Positions 35,135 through 45,709 of a stretch of DNA of 64,000 nucleotides are shown piece after piece. Origin of the DNA: Phlegmacium glaucopus (taxonomy: Eukaryota; Basidiomycota; Agaricomycetes; Agaricales; Cortinariaceae); assembly GCA_015039465.1 (NCBI GenBank), contig MU130600.1:20751-84750 (forward strand), written 5' to 3'. The position numbers and the translations under genes were made by a program. Numbering within the stretch: position 1 is the first letter of the stretch; each line of letters begins with the position of its first letter. The notes under the pieces were generated by a model that had not been told where the DNA came from, ran no database searches, and saw nothing but the letters and a program-made list of their open reading frames with translations.

Positions 35135-37599
35135 CTAGGAGTAGTTGTAAGAGAGTGGCTTGCAGTCGAAATCGACGACGTATTGCCTAATAGCATCCGG
35201 AATGTGGATTGTTGGGAGGAGATGAGTAAGTTCTGGGTATAGTCCTCTTGAAGGGGGATCTGCTGGGTTTTCTTTGCTAGCGATGTAGCGTGTGATAAAA
35301 AAGCATTGGTGAGTATCTGAGAGGTCATGGATACGGCGGAATACTTTGTTGGTTTCCCAATTCCTGCTTCTTCCTTTCTACCATCCTTCAACGACACCTT
35401 TGTTGTCACCAAAGACCCGGAAATACTCACCGGGCTGGCTTGCTGCGCAGAGAGCGCGTGCAAGAAATTTGAAGCCAACAGCTTCTGCCCATCCGATGTC
35501 CCTACCATCTGCCTTCCAGCCTGGGATGAGACGCCAAGCTCGCCATTTGTCACCGATAACAATGCCGATGCCAAAACCTGAACTGGCATCTGAGAAGGCT
35601 CTTTTGTCTGTGACTGGTGATGGGCCTGGTATGGGATGGATGATTCTTGGTGAGTTGAAGACATGAAGCCACCAGGTAAGGTCTGCCACAGTGTGTCGAG
35701 GAGCATGGTGAAGGATGAAAGGATTGGAGCCAAAAGAACCCATGAGAGTTTCAAGACCTGTGAGGTAAGCGCGACCTGCCGGAAGCACCAAGCTAGCATG
35801 TAGGAGTTTTCCGTAAAGTTTCTGAGCTTCCTCCAACGTGTGAGCAGGGCGTGCCAACCAATCTTCGATCGCACTCCTATACTTAGACTTTTTGTTTTCT
35901 GCAATCGCAACTGTACGTTCTGATAAATCCCATTCAAAACCCAGGTAAGGTACGATTGACGAGAAAGGAATAGCCTTGGAAGGTTCCCAAGGAATGCCAA
36001 GCTGTTCGGATATGGCATCAATATCTGCGTCACAATAAGTGAAACAGGAGTCAGCGTGAGAACGGTTTGGAAGATTTGAAAAATCCACAAAAGGGCAGGC
36101 TGCGTCCTCATCAAATTCTGCTGGTAGGTCATTGGGCATGACTTCGCCTTGGTACCAATATCAACTACCTGATTGGGTTCTTCCACCATTTTTTGTGATA
36201 ATAGTGTGCCAATGTCGGCGTTTTGCGTTGTAAGATTCAAGATACTTATGTAATATGCAGAAAAAGATATGATCATCGACCCATTTTGAAATAGGGCCAA
36301 TGCCCTGTGTGTGGAAAATGTCAATTGTTGCATCTCCCAGATGACCATAGATTCCCCCAGCTGAAGCAAGACCGAAATCATTGCAAATATTAATAGCATA
36401 CACATTGAACTCTCGTAGCTTGACAACCAAGCCGGGCCATTGGCTTGGGATGATAGGGATGGTACTGTTACGAACTTTCTTTTCTTTTTCTTATCTCCTC
36501 CGAACACATGCCCGTTTCATCTACATGCTTTCCTCTTTCTCTTTTCATTTCCGCTTCACATATGTTCACCATTCTCTTTTCATCGTTTCATCTATTTATA
36601 CTATTATCATATGCCTTACATGCTGACGCCTCACTTTATGTATGACCATTCTATTTACTATAAATACCGTAGTTACACTGGATGTAAATGTTAGCTAATT
36701 CTTGAGAATCTAACGTGGTTATCTTACTCTTGAACGACCTCAAACTCTTTAGACAATACCTTGAGAACAACTCTCTTGACATTCTATTGAGCTCAGACTA
36801 CGACAAACCGATCTCTTATACAACTGTTTACAATCAGAACTCTCTGAATCGTTTGAAGTTGTAACAGGTATGGTATGCTTCAGCAACATTGCGAATCGAA
36901 GCTTGGTGACCCAGGAGGAAGATTGTAAATAGTAAAGCATATCGTGGCGAAAGTACCCCATGTACAGGGGTACATGTCTGGATCGATGGTGTAATTAATA
37001 GAGGAAATATTGGTAGTGGGGGTATGAGGATAGGAGAAATAATGAACGGCACGATATTTGTCAGGTTTACCTGGTTTAGGGACCCAGGATAGAGGTGACG
37101 ATTGAAAAGGTCCAATAAGTTGTTCAACTTCCTGCCACGTGCATGGGCCAATATAACGGCCTCGTTTGAACTCGTTTGAAATAACTTCATGGTATGCTTC
37201 AGGATGTTGGTGTAATGTAGGACTATTATCAGGAGTAAAAGTAGAATATATAGGCTGTATTCCGGCATCAAAACCTTTTTGTAAGGCATAAGGAATGGTG
37301 GGATATTTGACATGTAGGTTACAAAGGTGAAGGATTGCTTCCCAAGCGTCCGCCTTATATGGCGTGAGCACTTGGTCTCTTCTGAGCTCGAGGGCATTTT
37401 TGAGCCCCGTGATCCTTGTTTCCGCAGCCAGAACACTTGTGTCGCTGTTCATGAGAGTTGGAGGTGCACCCCCAATGGTTGTTCCAGTCGCTGCATAAAA
37501 TGTTGCCAGCTGGAGTGATGAGTTGGCCTTCTTCACTTTTTCTGCATCTGGCCTTGCTCCCATCCCATAAGGTCTCGGATTGACACTTCCTGGTGTCAT
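35135..37599 (-). pseudogene. Reverse transcriptase-RNase H of the DIRS-like element, broken
   Basis: The minus strand shows the RT thumb-side start (SPLSWVPKPGKPDKYRAVHY), then after an inserted LTR the fingers/palm (NDFGLASAGGIYG, ISKWVDDHIFF with the paired catalytic Asp), then PYLGFEWDL, EAQKLYGKLLHA and the RNase H-like DASSGFGIGIVI and FGDNKGVVEGW. The frame after VEGW meets TAG where family members keep a second Trp (TGG to TAG), then continues readable for about 80 codons (ITRYIASKENPADPPSRGLY) to a stop at 35135. The 401-bp solo LTR at 36466-36866 splits the palm region. The element cannot make this protein intact. Confidence 0.75.
36466..36866 (-). mobile_element. Solo LTR (401 bp) inserted in the reverse transcriptase
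   Basis: It begins TGTTAC and ends GTAACA and is flanked by GGTAC on the left and GGTAT on the right, a 5-bp target duplication with one change. Removing it reconnects the reverse transcriptase frame (AEAYHT to the following Pro-Ile-Ile-Pro). The interior is T-rich with TATA-like sequence. It is younger than the host element. Confidence 0.75.
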
Positions 37600-39128
37600 G
37601 GATCTCTGTGGCCAGACATAAGGCGCAGACGGGTTGGCCCTGCATGGCTGCGCCTGATGGAAAAGTCAAGTTCTTAGTTGGGGAGGGCTGAGAAGGAGGG
37701 TAACAATTATAAGGTGGTGGAGAGAAACAGTGGCGCGACATGTTTGGTGTTCGTCTCATAGGCAAACGCGAACATGAGGGATTGTGGGGACGCCCACTTC
37801 CACTAGCCGTCCTAGTGAACTGTTGTTCTCTCTCACGATGATTGCGTCGTCTGGGGGTTCGCAGCTGTTCTTGCCGACTATCTTGGGCACCCATGCTACT
37901 GTAGGTGACTCGTAACTTCACGTTTTAAGCCGTATGATTCACAGATAAGATGTGGTATAATCAAAGATATAGTGTATATGATGCATGACGCATGTGGTGC
38001 GATACAAGGTGTATAACATTTGGTATATGAAGCGTGATGCATGATGTGTGGTGCGTGGTGCATGGTGCATGGTGCGTGGTGCGTGGTGCATGATGTATGG
38101 TGTGTGATGTATGGTGCGTGATGTGCAGTACGTGGTGCAAGGTGTGAGGTGCATGGTACAAAGGAGAGGTATCGCAACAAATACAGATGAGGGGAAAAGG
38201 AGAAAAAAGGGGGGGGGAAGGTTAGCCGGCTTTGTTGAAGAGAAAAAAGGGCGAAGCTGAACTGACCTTGTTGAGAGACAGAAGCTGAGCCTTGTCCAAG
38301 ATTTCTTTGTAGATACTTTGAAGTAAAAATCTTCATTGATGATGCCGATGTTGAAGGCAGAACCCAACTTTAATTGGTCATGCCACTCTCGACATACATT
38401 AGCTTGATAAAGAATGAGTGCTCGCTCACCAAACTCTCGCTGGCGGTAGGGGTGCAACTTGAGTTGGGTAAAAAATTGGGCAAAGGCATTGATAGCCTTG
38501 TCTGACCACTGATGTTTGGTCATTAGCAGTATGAAGGCGTTCTTGGCCATAGACATCTGACAAAAACTTAACTCGGTGTCAGGTACAACATTCCTAGAAG
38601 CTTTGAGTGAGGATACCAACTTCAAGGTGACCATGTCGTCGACCTTGGTTAGTCCGAAGGTGTCATTGTTCTGCGTGAGCTGGTGCTGTGTCGCATCAGT
38701 GCATCCTTTGGGTGTGAGGTACCAGAGTTCTACGTATTCGAACTCCTCGATTCTTCGCAGGGCATACTGGGGGCGATGTAATTGCCAACAGCAGCCGCGT
38801 CATCAAAGTCTCTCATCTTAGCCTTCTTCTTTTCTGCATCTGCTCTGTCTTCTCCTTGCTCTGGTGGTTGGTGAGCTGGTTGCTGATCCTCCACTTGCTG
38901 TTGTTGTACTGGGTTTTCTGCAACTGCGTTAGCGTCGTCAATGACTTGCTGATCCCACCTTTGAACTTGTTCGTTGTGGTTCTGGATCCAGGAGTTGTTA
39001 AGCGCCTGGACTGCCTGTTCCATGGTTATGCCATTCTGGATTAAGGCAATTCAAAGGACATTGTAGTGTGGTCCTGCGTGGTCAGGCATGACCTCGAGGT
39101 GAGGGTCATGGATTATTCTTTCGTCCAT
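37355..39128 (-). pseudogene. Gag-like protein of the DIRS-like element, with zinc knuckle
   Basis: From 39128: a short start (MDERIIHDPHLEV), a Gln/Glu-rich segment (AVAENPVQQQQVEDQQPAHQ), KKAKMRDFDDAAAVG, then EEFEYVELWYLTPKGC, QREFGERALILYQAN, REWHDQLKLGSAFNIGIINE and, after an apparent intron at about 38266-37930, an Arg-rich part and the zinc knuckle CSGCGNKDHGAQKC. The arrangement is that of the gag-like ORF common in agaric DIRS-like elements. It carries at least one frameshift (near 38740) and a second near the intron donor. Confidence 0.65.
37965..38160. repeat. GGTGCATGGTGCGTG-type minisatellite
   Basis: Tandem degenerate 6-9 bp units of the form (C/A)ATGGTGC and CGTGGTGC. On the minus strand they would read as His-rich peptide, but they fall inside the apparent gag intron. 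Confidence 0.8.
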
Positions 39129-39514
39129 AGTGATTTTATGAGTCCGTAAAGGAATAAACTTAAAGAGGTAAAGGATAGATTTCAAGACTGATTAAAGAGT
39201 GTGTTTGTTTTAAAATATGATATTGGTTAAGAAGTGAAAGACGAGCCAGAGCGAGGCAGAGAGCCAGATGCTGAGAGTGAACGATGGATGTCTTGGAAAG
39301 AAGAAGCGTGTAACGCTGTGACATCACACATTCACTCAAAGACTTGATTCTAATCTACACTCATTCTTTGCTAAGACGAGAATATTGACCTCCTTCCTTA
39401 GCCATTATTTCATGCTCAAAAGGACTGCCAAACCATTCCAATGTTCATAAATTACTGAAGGATCACTTTCCAGAAAATGTTAAGTCAGAAGAGAATTGCC
39501 TGGCCTTCTAGGAC

Positions 39515-39650
39515 CTAACAGTTCAGCAGTTCAGTTCAGTTCAGTTCAGTTCAGGTTCATGAGTCAGTTCTGAACTGATGCAAGAACAGACTACACAGAG
39601 AACTGAACTGACAGTTCAGGTTGAGTCCAGTTCAGTACAGAAATTTCTGG
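39515..39650. repeat. GTTCA/TGAAC pentanucleotide-rich patch (right)
   Basis: Contains four to five perfect tandem GTTCA units near 39529 and several scattered complements. It is the same family as the patch at 33208-33345. Confidence 0.8.
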
Positions 39651-41930
39651 TAATGGTTTGGTTGTCAGTTTTTAACAATTTTGAGAACTATGTTAAAACT
39701 GAATTTTAAATTGACTGATTTATAACTAAATGCTGTCTTTGTGAGCCTATAATGACATTTGATGGGTTGGAGTTTGACATTCTTTGGCATCAACTGCTTT
39801 GCTTATTTCCTTACCTCCCCTCTTTCCCAATGATGATCACAACAATAATATATCAGCCATAATAATGCCTAACAAATAAAAAACACTGACACATTAGTGG
39901 CACCAGTGCCATGGCCCATCACTACCTACAGATGACAAGAGGGGCTCCAAAGTAGCCAGGTATGTGCTCACACCCTTTCTTCCTTTTTTAACTAACAAAA
40001 TAATTATCTTAAGGTAGTGGACAGCCATAATCAATCAACCCTGTGTGACTTGATGTGACTCCAACAAAAAAGGAAATAAACTGGTTATTATGACTCAAAA
40101 GCATGTTTATTTCAATTGGGGGGCAATTTTCTGCAATTCTGGCTCCTGAGAGTTGTAGTAAATAGTCTTAGACACAAAAATATATACTTTTCACAGGACA
40201 TGGATATGATTTTGCCGACTTATAAGTAAAGTTTGGTTGCATGTGCAGCTCCTCCAGTAATTGGGCTAACTAGAATCAGCATTACACAAAAAAACACATT
40301 GTCTGGGATAGACAACCTCAAGAAATATGCAGATGGGAATGTACATAAACAGCAAAAATGCAACAACATGGTACCACAGCCAAGGAAAGAAAACTGGACA
40401 GTGTCAGAGATTTCATGTTCCTACATTTTTACACCACTCAAAAGTTTCTTGGTCTCTCAGGACACAGCAAGGCCCTCTTGGTTGGCAAGAGATTCCAAGA
40501 CTTGGATAATGGGTGGAGTCCGTGGAGATAAGAGATCACAGTTTCAATGCAAAATAACTCAACAAGATTTTACCCAGAGATTTTGAAATTATATACATAC
40601 AATTCTAAGATATATCCTAACAACTTGTTGGGAGCAGATTTGGCAATTTTGACCTTGTCATCATACAGTGTCAGTTCCAGGATTCTCTGAAGAAAATTTC
40701 TTTTTTTGATTTGAGATGTCACAAAATGGTCACAGTTATGGGGGTTGATTGATTATGGATGTACAGTGATGAACAATGAACATCCCCCACTACCACCATT
40801 TTAGTCCAGGTGAGCCCTACAACTGTTGGGCACACAAATCATATCACCATCACTCTGTTTCCTTCCAAACAAGCCCCACAGCCACACTAGGGAGATTGGC
40901 TTATATACTCTGGGTGAAAATATAGAATAACTTCAAAATTTGCTTTACATTTTAAGTATCTGATACATTTGAAACAAATTCTAAATTTTGTCTTCATTTT
41001 AAATATGTTTACAATAGGTTCTGGGTTTATCTCTAGATTAAACTTTTGATTCCTCTTATGCATTGTAATTCTGCAAATACTATTCTTACACATATTTAGA
41101 TGTCTCCTGCTCAAATTGACATTCTAAAGGAAACACCACTAGTGCCAGCATGTTGGTTCTGGAGGGTCTAACTATGTTTTTTCAGGCCTGTGGCCACACT
41201 AACTAACTGACCCCCAGTCTAGGATTCTAATCCTAGTGCCCCTTGGCTCTGGCCCACCTTCAATTTTGCTGGGTTTGTTATCTGCCTGGAAAAATACAAA
41301 AATAGCATAGTCAACCAATATTTTGAGCATTGTGAGCTAAAAAAATAAGGAATAAGCTGTTACCATCAATTCATGAACATTTATGCTTAGAATAATTCTA
41401 TCTCTTAAAATTTATCAAAGGTGCCTTTGTTGAGGCTGTAAAAATTGAGATCCTGAGACTGTTATCTGCCACAGCAATCAGAGGCCTCCATCATCTGCCA
41501 ACTGGAACATTTTGCTCCCATTGCTTTAGTTTGAATTGTTATGCTCCCACATTTTCAATGTATAACAAATTGAATCTTATTGCCATCATAAATATTTTCA
41601 TATTTTACTAGTGTGCTGGAAGACTGGAAGAGAGAATTGTTCTGAATGTAAATTTCTTGCCTGCACAGCCACATGTTAACTGCCAAATGCAAGCTGACCT
41701 TAATCTAATTAAAATTTAATTAATAGCCATGTGACAGTAATATGGTAAAAAAGGAGTTATTTAGCATCATAAACAGAAAGTACAAAAGTATGGTGTGCAT
41801 GTGCACTTCATTCAAATTTCAAGTCAGCAATTAGGCATGTTTTCTTCTCTTTTTCCCCCTTTTCCATTTTTGATACCCAGTGCTATGAGAGGAAAAGCTT
41901 GGCTCTTATTGTCATCACGCCCTTCTGTAT
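39651..41930. other. AT-rich, CpG-poor repeat-like DNA, no gene
   Basis: Almost devoid of CpG, rich in TG/CA and A/T runs; short frames such as 40233-40586 show no domain. It looks like old methylation-decayed transposon DNA. CpGs return abruptly near 41918-41930. Confidence 0.6.
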
Positions 41931-42705
41931 CCTGAATTCCAGAGCTAAACTCGTCTTGGAGGCTGCATTTGAGGACATCATGCAAGGTTTTGCAATTGCA
42001 ATGGATTGGCTAAGGTGGTCTATTTAAGTCTACCGCTCATTTGAACTTGGCTGCTTCATGAACACTGCCTCGTGCCCAGAGCCGCTAAATCTGCAACTGA
42101 AACCTTTCTTCCTGACCACCACCTATGCCTGGACTATCAAAACCGCCATGGAATCCCTTCTTGATGGATCACACCGCTTGAACTATTCTTCAACTCATAT
42201 CTGATAATAATCACCCTTAATATCATCTGCGGCTCGAGGTGATTGATGTGGGCCAGGCAAAGCTTCTTCTGCTCCTTCTGGGTCATCAACAAGGAATTTT
42301 TCTTGGTCGCCGAGGCAGCTATGAAACCTATCGAACCGCCAATACATTCAAATGCTCAGGTAAATTTTTTCCGCCTTGACTTGTACAGTTATGGCCTTCC
42401 CTGTCACCTTGATTTGCAATATCAAAATTATATCATCCCCAGACCATCGGACGAAGACGAATCCGTTCTTCCCCTTATCTTGTCCGTTCAATGACTTATC
42501 TTCTTCCATGTCAGAATAGAAGCTTTTTGTACCTCCCATGGGTTATCAATCGTCCTTCAGAATCTCTCATATCGCGATGTGCGTGACACGACGCGTCGGC
42601 TGACCGACTCGGAGTTTGACAAGAATTGAAACTCCGGGTTAAAACGCGTTTAATCAATAAACGCGATGTAACACGTGACGTTGTGCTCTTATCACTCCAA
42701 CGGTC
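41931..42705. other. Upstream region of the hypothetical gene; possible small transcript
   Basis: TATTTAAG near 42021 and a 50-codon frame from ATG 42058 (MNTASCPEPLNLQLKPFF) could mark a small gene. A second plus-strand frame around 42240-42360 ends at a GTAAAT donor. Neither has family support. Confidence 0.3.
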
Positions 42706-45159
42706 ATGTCGAGCCAAGCGTCCTCTCGATATCCATCCACAGTGCATCCAAGAATGCGCATTTACACTACTGACTCGTACAAAAACTACTATACGCCATA
42801 TGAACCTTGTATGGCTCGGTCTTCATCACCGATTCGCTCATCGTCGCCTCCAATGACTCCTTCCTCAATCAGACATGCTCGCAGTGACGCTTTCATAAGG
42901 TCAAGTCCAGAAATTTCCTCGGATACTCTTTTTCACGGCGTACGCGAGCATATAGAAGATCCTTCTTCTGCGTGGGGGCCCCGCTATTCATCAAATGGGT
43001 ATCCAGATCGCGCATATACGCCTTCGAAGCACGATTATTTTTCAATCCATAGATACCCACCTCCATCTGATTTCGATGTTTCTGAGTATTCGGAGGATGT
43101 GGACCATGACAACCTCGAAGCTGATTCCGAGCACATGACTGACAGCCCACCCGGTCGCAATTCCGTGTTTTTTTCGGATACTGAAGAAGAGGAAAATCAT
43201 GGAGACGATGAGTTCAGTTTTGGACATGGCTATCGTACCACTTTCTTCCGGACATCCGCAGAGCGCGGTCAGTGGAAGAGTAATCCCATACCCTTCAAAT
43301 CGACGCCATTACCCCAAGTTCAAAGATCAGCCTCCATCCCGTCGCGGCTGCCCACCCCAGTGGATTCCACGAGAACTAACTCAGAACCTGCTCCATCAAC
43401 TGTATCGGGACTTAGGTTTTCCCTCAAACCAGACCAGTATGATAATCTGCGTGATGCAGACGACCTTCCAACTTCGTTTGGGAATATCGCGGAAGGCGAA
43501 CTGCAACCTGAAGCCGAGTCACCGCGCACCATGCCATCCATGACGAGTGATTGGGAGAGTATCCCTGATATCGATGTTGATGGATACGAGAGGCCATCAT
43601 CACCTTTGCCGCCTTCGTCCCCCATCTCTTATTCGCTGTCCAGGTCTGTTTCTCCAGCTTCCTCTCCTATGATGAGGCCATCTTCGCCCTTGTCAGAAGT
43701 ATCTTCTTTGGATCAAGAAGAGATACAAGCGCTCGACATGGAAGGCGTCCATACAGGCCATCCTGACATCGAGGTCAAGATCCGATCTTCGGTATTAACT
43801 CCCATATCTGTGAGTTGAAATTTGGATGATTTTTCTTATGTTCTTTACGCATATCTTCTATGTAGATGTTGGATGCCGACATCAAATCAGGGAATGCTCT
43901 TGATGAGGAGCCTGCCATTGTTCCTAGTACCATGCCGTCTCTAAAATCGGATTCTGCATCTGTGTCCGTTGACGCTACTGTCACTTCCGACTTTCAAGTC
44001 CTGGAACCCTTGAACTCTTTTAGCTCTGCCGCCACAGCTCAAAATCATGACCATGAAACCAAACATTCTTCGTCCATCGCTGGCAATGAAGCCGATATCA
44101 CCTTTGAGGCGACCGTTGCTGTTCCTCCTGATTCGTTGGTGGTCAATTGTCCGACAGACTCGATCGAGAACCAAGCTCATCTTTCGGATATCACTCATCC
44201 AGAAGGACATAAACAAGAGATACAGGAGCATCTTTCTACTACGCGAATGAAGGTGGAGGATGACAATAATAAAGAACCTGCAGCGAGAAAGAAGAGAAGG
44301 AAGGGGAACGATAATGGTGATGATTCTCAACGTTCGATAGTGAAGAAACCCAGAGTGGATGCGAAAGTCGGTAGAGTTACCGACTTATCGCAGCTCATGA
44401 CTCATAACCCGGTTCGGAACGAGAAGACGGGGGCACAGGCGGAGAAAGACGAAAATAATCCTGAGGAGCAGGTGTCCGCGAAGCCGAAGAGACGTAGAAA
44501 GCTTCAAGTTGAAGTCTCAATATCCTGTCCAGCTTCCTCTACGAAGCGAAGTAAACCGCATCGGCTACCATTACCTAAGGCGTCTTCTTCATATTCACAC
44601 TTGACCAGCGTTGGCGGAATCCACAATACCAACGACCACCATCAGCCGGTTCAGCTACCTAGTACCCAGGATCCTGAAAGAGCGGCTTTGAATGCCGAGA
44701 TATGTGGAATGTTGATTGAGACTATGGCCTTATCTCGAGCGTCTTCTCTGCCTTTGTCTTCATTATACAAGATGATGATGCAGGCGCAACCATCGCTGAG
44801 GCCGCAACGGTCCGAACAAGAGTGGCTGGCAGTGTTTGCCCAGGTGTTGCATGAAGGAGAGGCAGGAAAGGGAAGTGGCGTGTTTGGCAAGGTTGAAAGC
44901 AGTGGCAAGGTATGTCTCCTTATCTGTGTCCCTGTTTTGCGCCTTTATTGATCATTATTGTGAATAGGATGATTCTAATCGACCATTGGAGGCTCAGTGG
45001 TTTTATGTTCCGGAAAAGGATGAAGACCAAGAACGAGCAGCATTGATCAGGAGCATGATGCCACGACCTGCAAAGAGGACGGAGACAAAGAAGTATAAAC
45101 AATACTACTGGCGTCCATTGGATAAAATCTCGAAATGGGATCCAGAGGATGAACTTTGA
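42706..45159 (+). CDS. Conserved hypothetical protein, largely disordered
   Basis: Three exons, 42706-43809, 43866-44909 and 44968-45159, join in frame to 779 aa. The first 550 or so residues are Ser/Pro- and acid-rich with no domain I recognise. A basic patch (ARKKRRKGN, KPKRRRKLQVEV) suggests nuclear localisation. The C-terminal part is the conserved-looking piece: helical ALNAEICGMLIETMALSRAS, QEWLAVFAQVLHEG, then AQWFYVPEKDEDQERAALIR and KKYKQYYWRPLDKISKWDPE. That end resembles a helix-rich, possibly winged-helix, DNA- or protein-binding module, but I cannot name it. It sits in a housekeeping block with both neighbours highly conserved. Confidence 0.75.
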
Positions 45160-45709
45160 GAGAAGGCTTTTTCTGATGCTGATGTTCGGGCCTGTTTCTG
45201 GTCTTTTCTTCTCTTTGAGACCATGATTTCTCCCCTTCTTATTCCGTGCATCATATTCATTTTCTAACGACAGTTATGCTACTAACTATTCACTGTTTTG
45301 CCATTTTTTTCATCGCAAAACACCTTTACTGTTACTTTATTACCCTTCGATTTATTTCCTCAACCTGTCTGATGTATCTCTTCTCATGACGATATTCTCT
45401 CGTAGCGTATATTTTCACTTTGAAACTTGCAAATCGTCTCTTGCCGTCCCTTGTCAGATCTGGGCCTGTGGATTTAGTCAGAGGGCTGGTATCATCAATA
45501 ACCACAAAATTCGTAGACAAATCCAAGTCGAAAACAGCGCCGCCCTTGTAATTCATCGGTGTCATGTTTGTAGGTTGTGAATGCACATTGATCTAACGTG
45601 CTCAAGTGCCCGGCATTGACCCAGCCAAACAGGAACAAGTATCGCAAATTTCGCTTGGCTTCTTCCAAAATTATTATTTCTTTGCAATCTCTTTCTTTCT
45701 TATCCAGTT
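45160..45709. other. Intergenic between two plus-strand genes
   Basis: T-rich 3' flank followed by the exonuclease promoter (CT-rich just before 45710). Overlapping antisense frames here have no family support. Confidence 0.5.

Larger units (their letters stand above)
33855..39128 (-). mobile_element. Decayed DIRS-like tyrosine-recombinase retrotransposon
   Basis: From 39128 down the minus strand the order is gag-like protein, zinc knuckle, reverse transcriptase, RNase H and tyrosine recombinase, the gene order of DIRS-like elements in basidiomycetes. All three genes are damaged (nonsense, frameshift, insertion of a solo LTR). Its CpG content is ordinary, unlike the CpG-poor DNA on both sides. 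The termini were not identified. Confidence 0.75.

Noticed and set aside
34747..36507. 586-codon minus-strand frame
   Set aside because: Mostly a frame shadow over the reverse transcriptase/RNase H; only its last part is in the recombinase frame, and the family motifs lie in the other frame upstream.
42058..42210. Possible small secreted peptide or pheromone-precursor-like ORF
   Set aside because: No C-terminal CaaX motif and no signal peptide; only a weak TATA-like sequence upstream.
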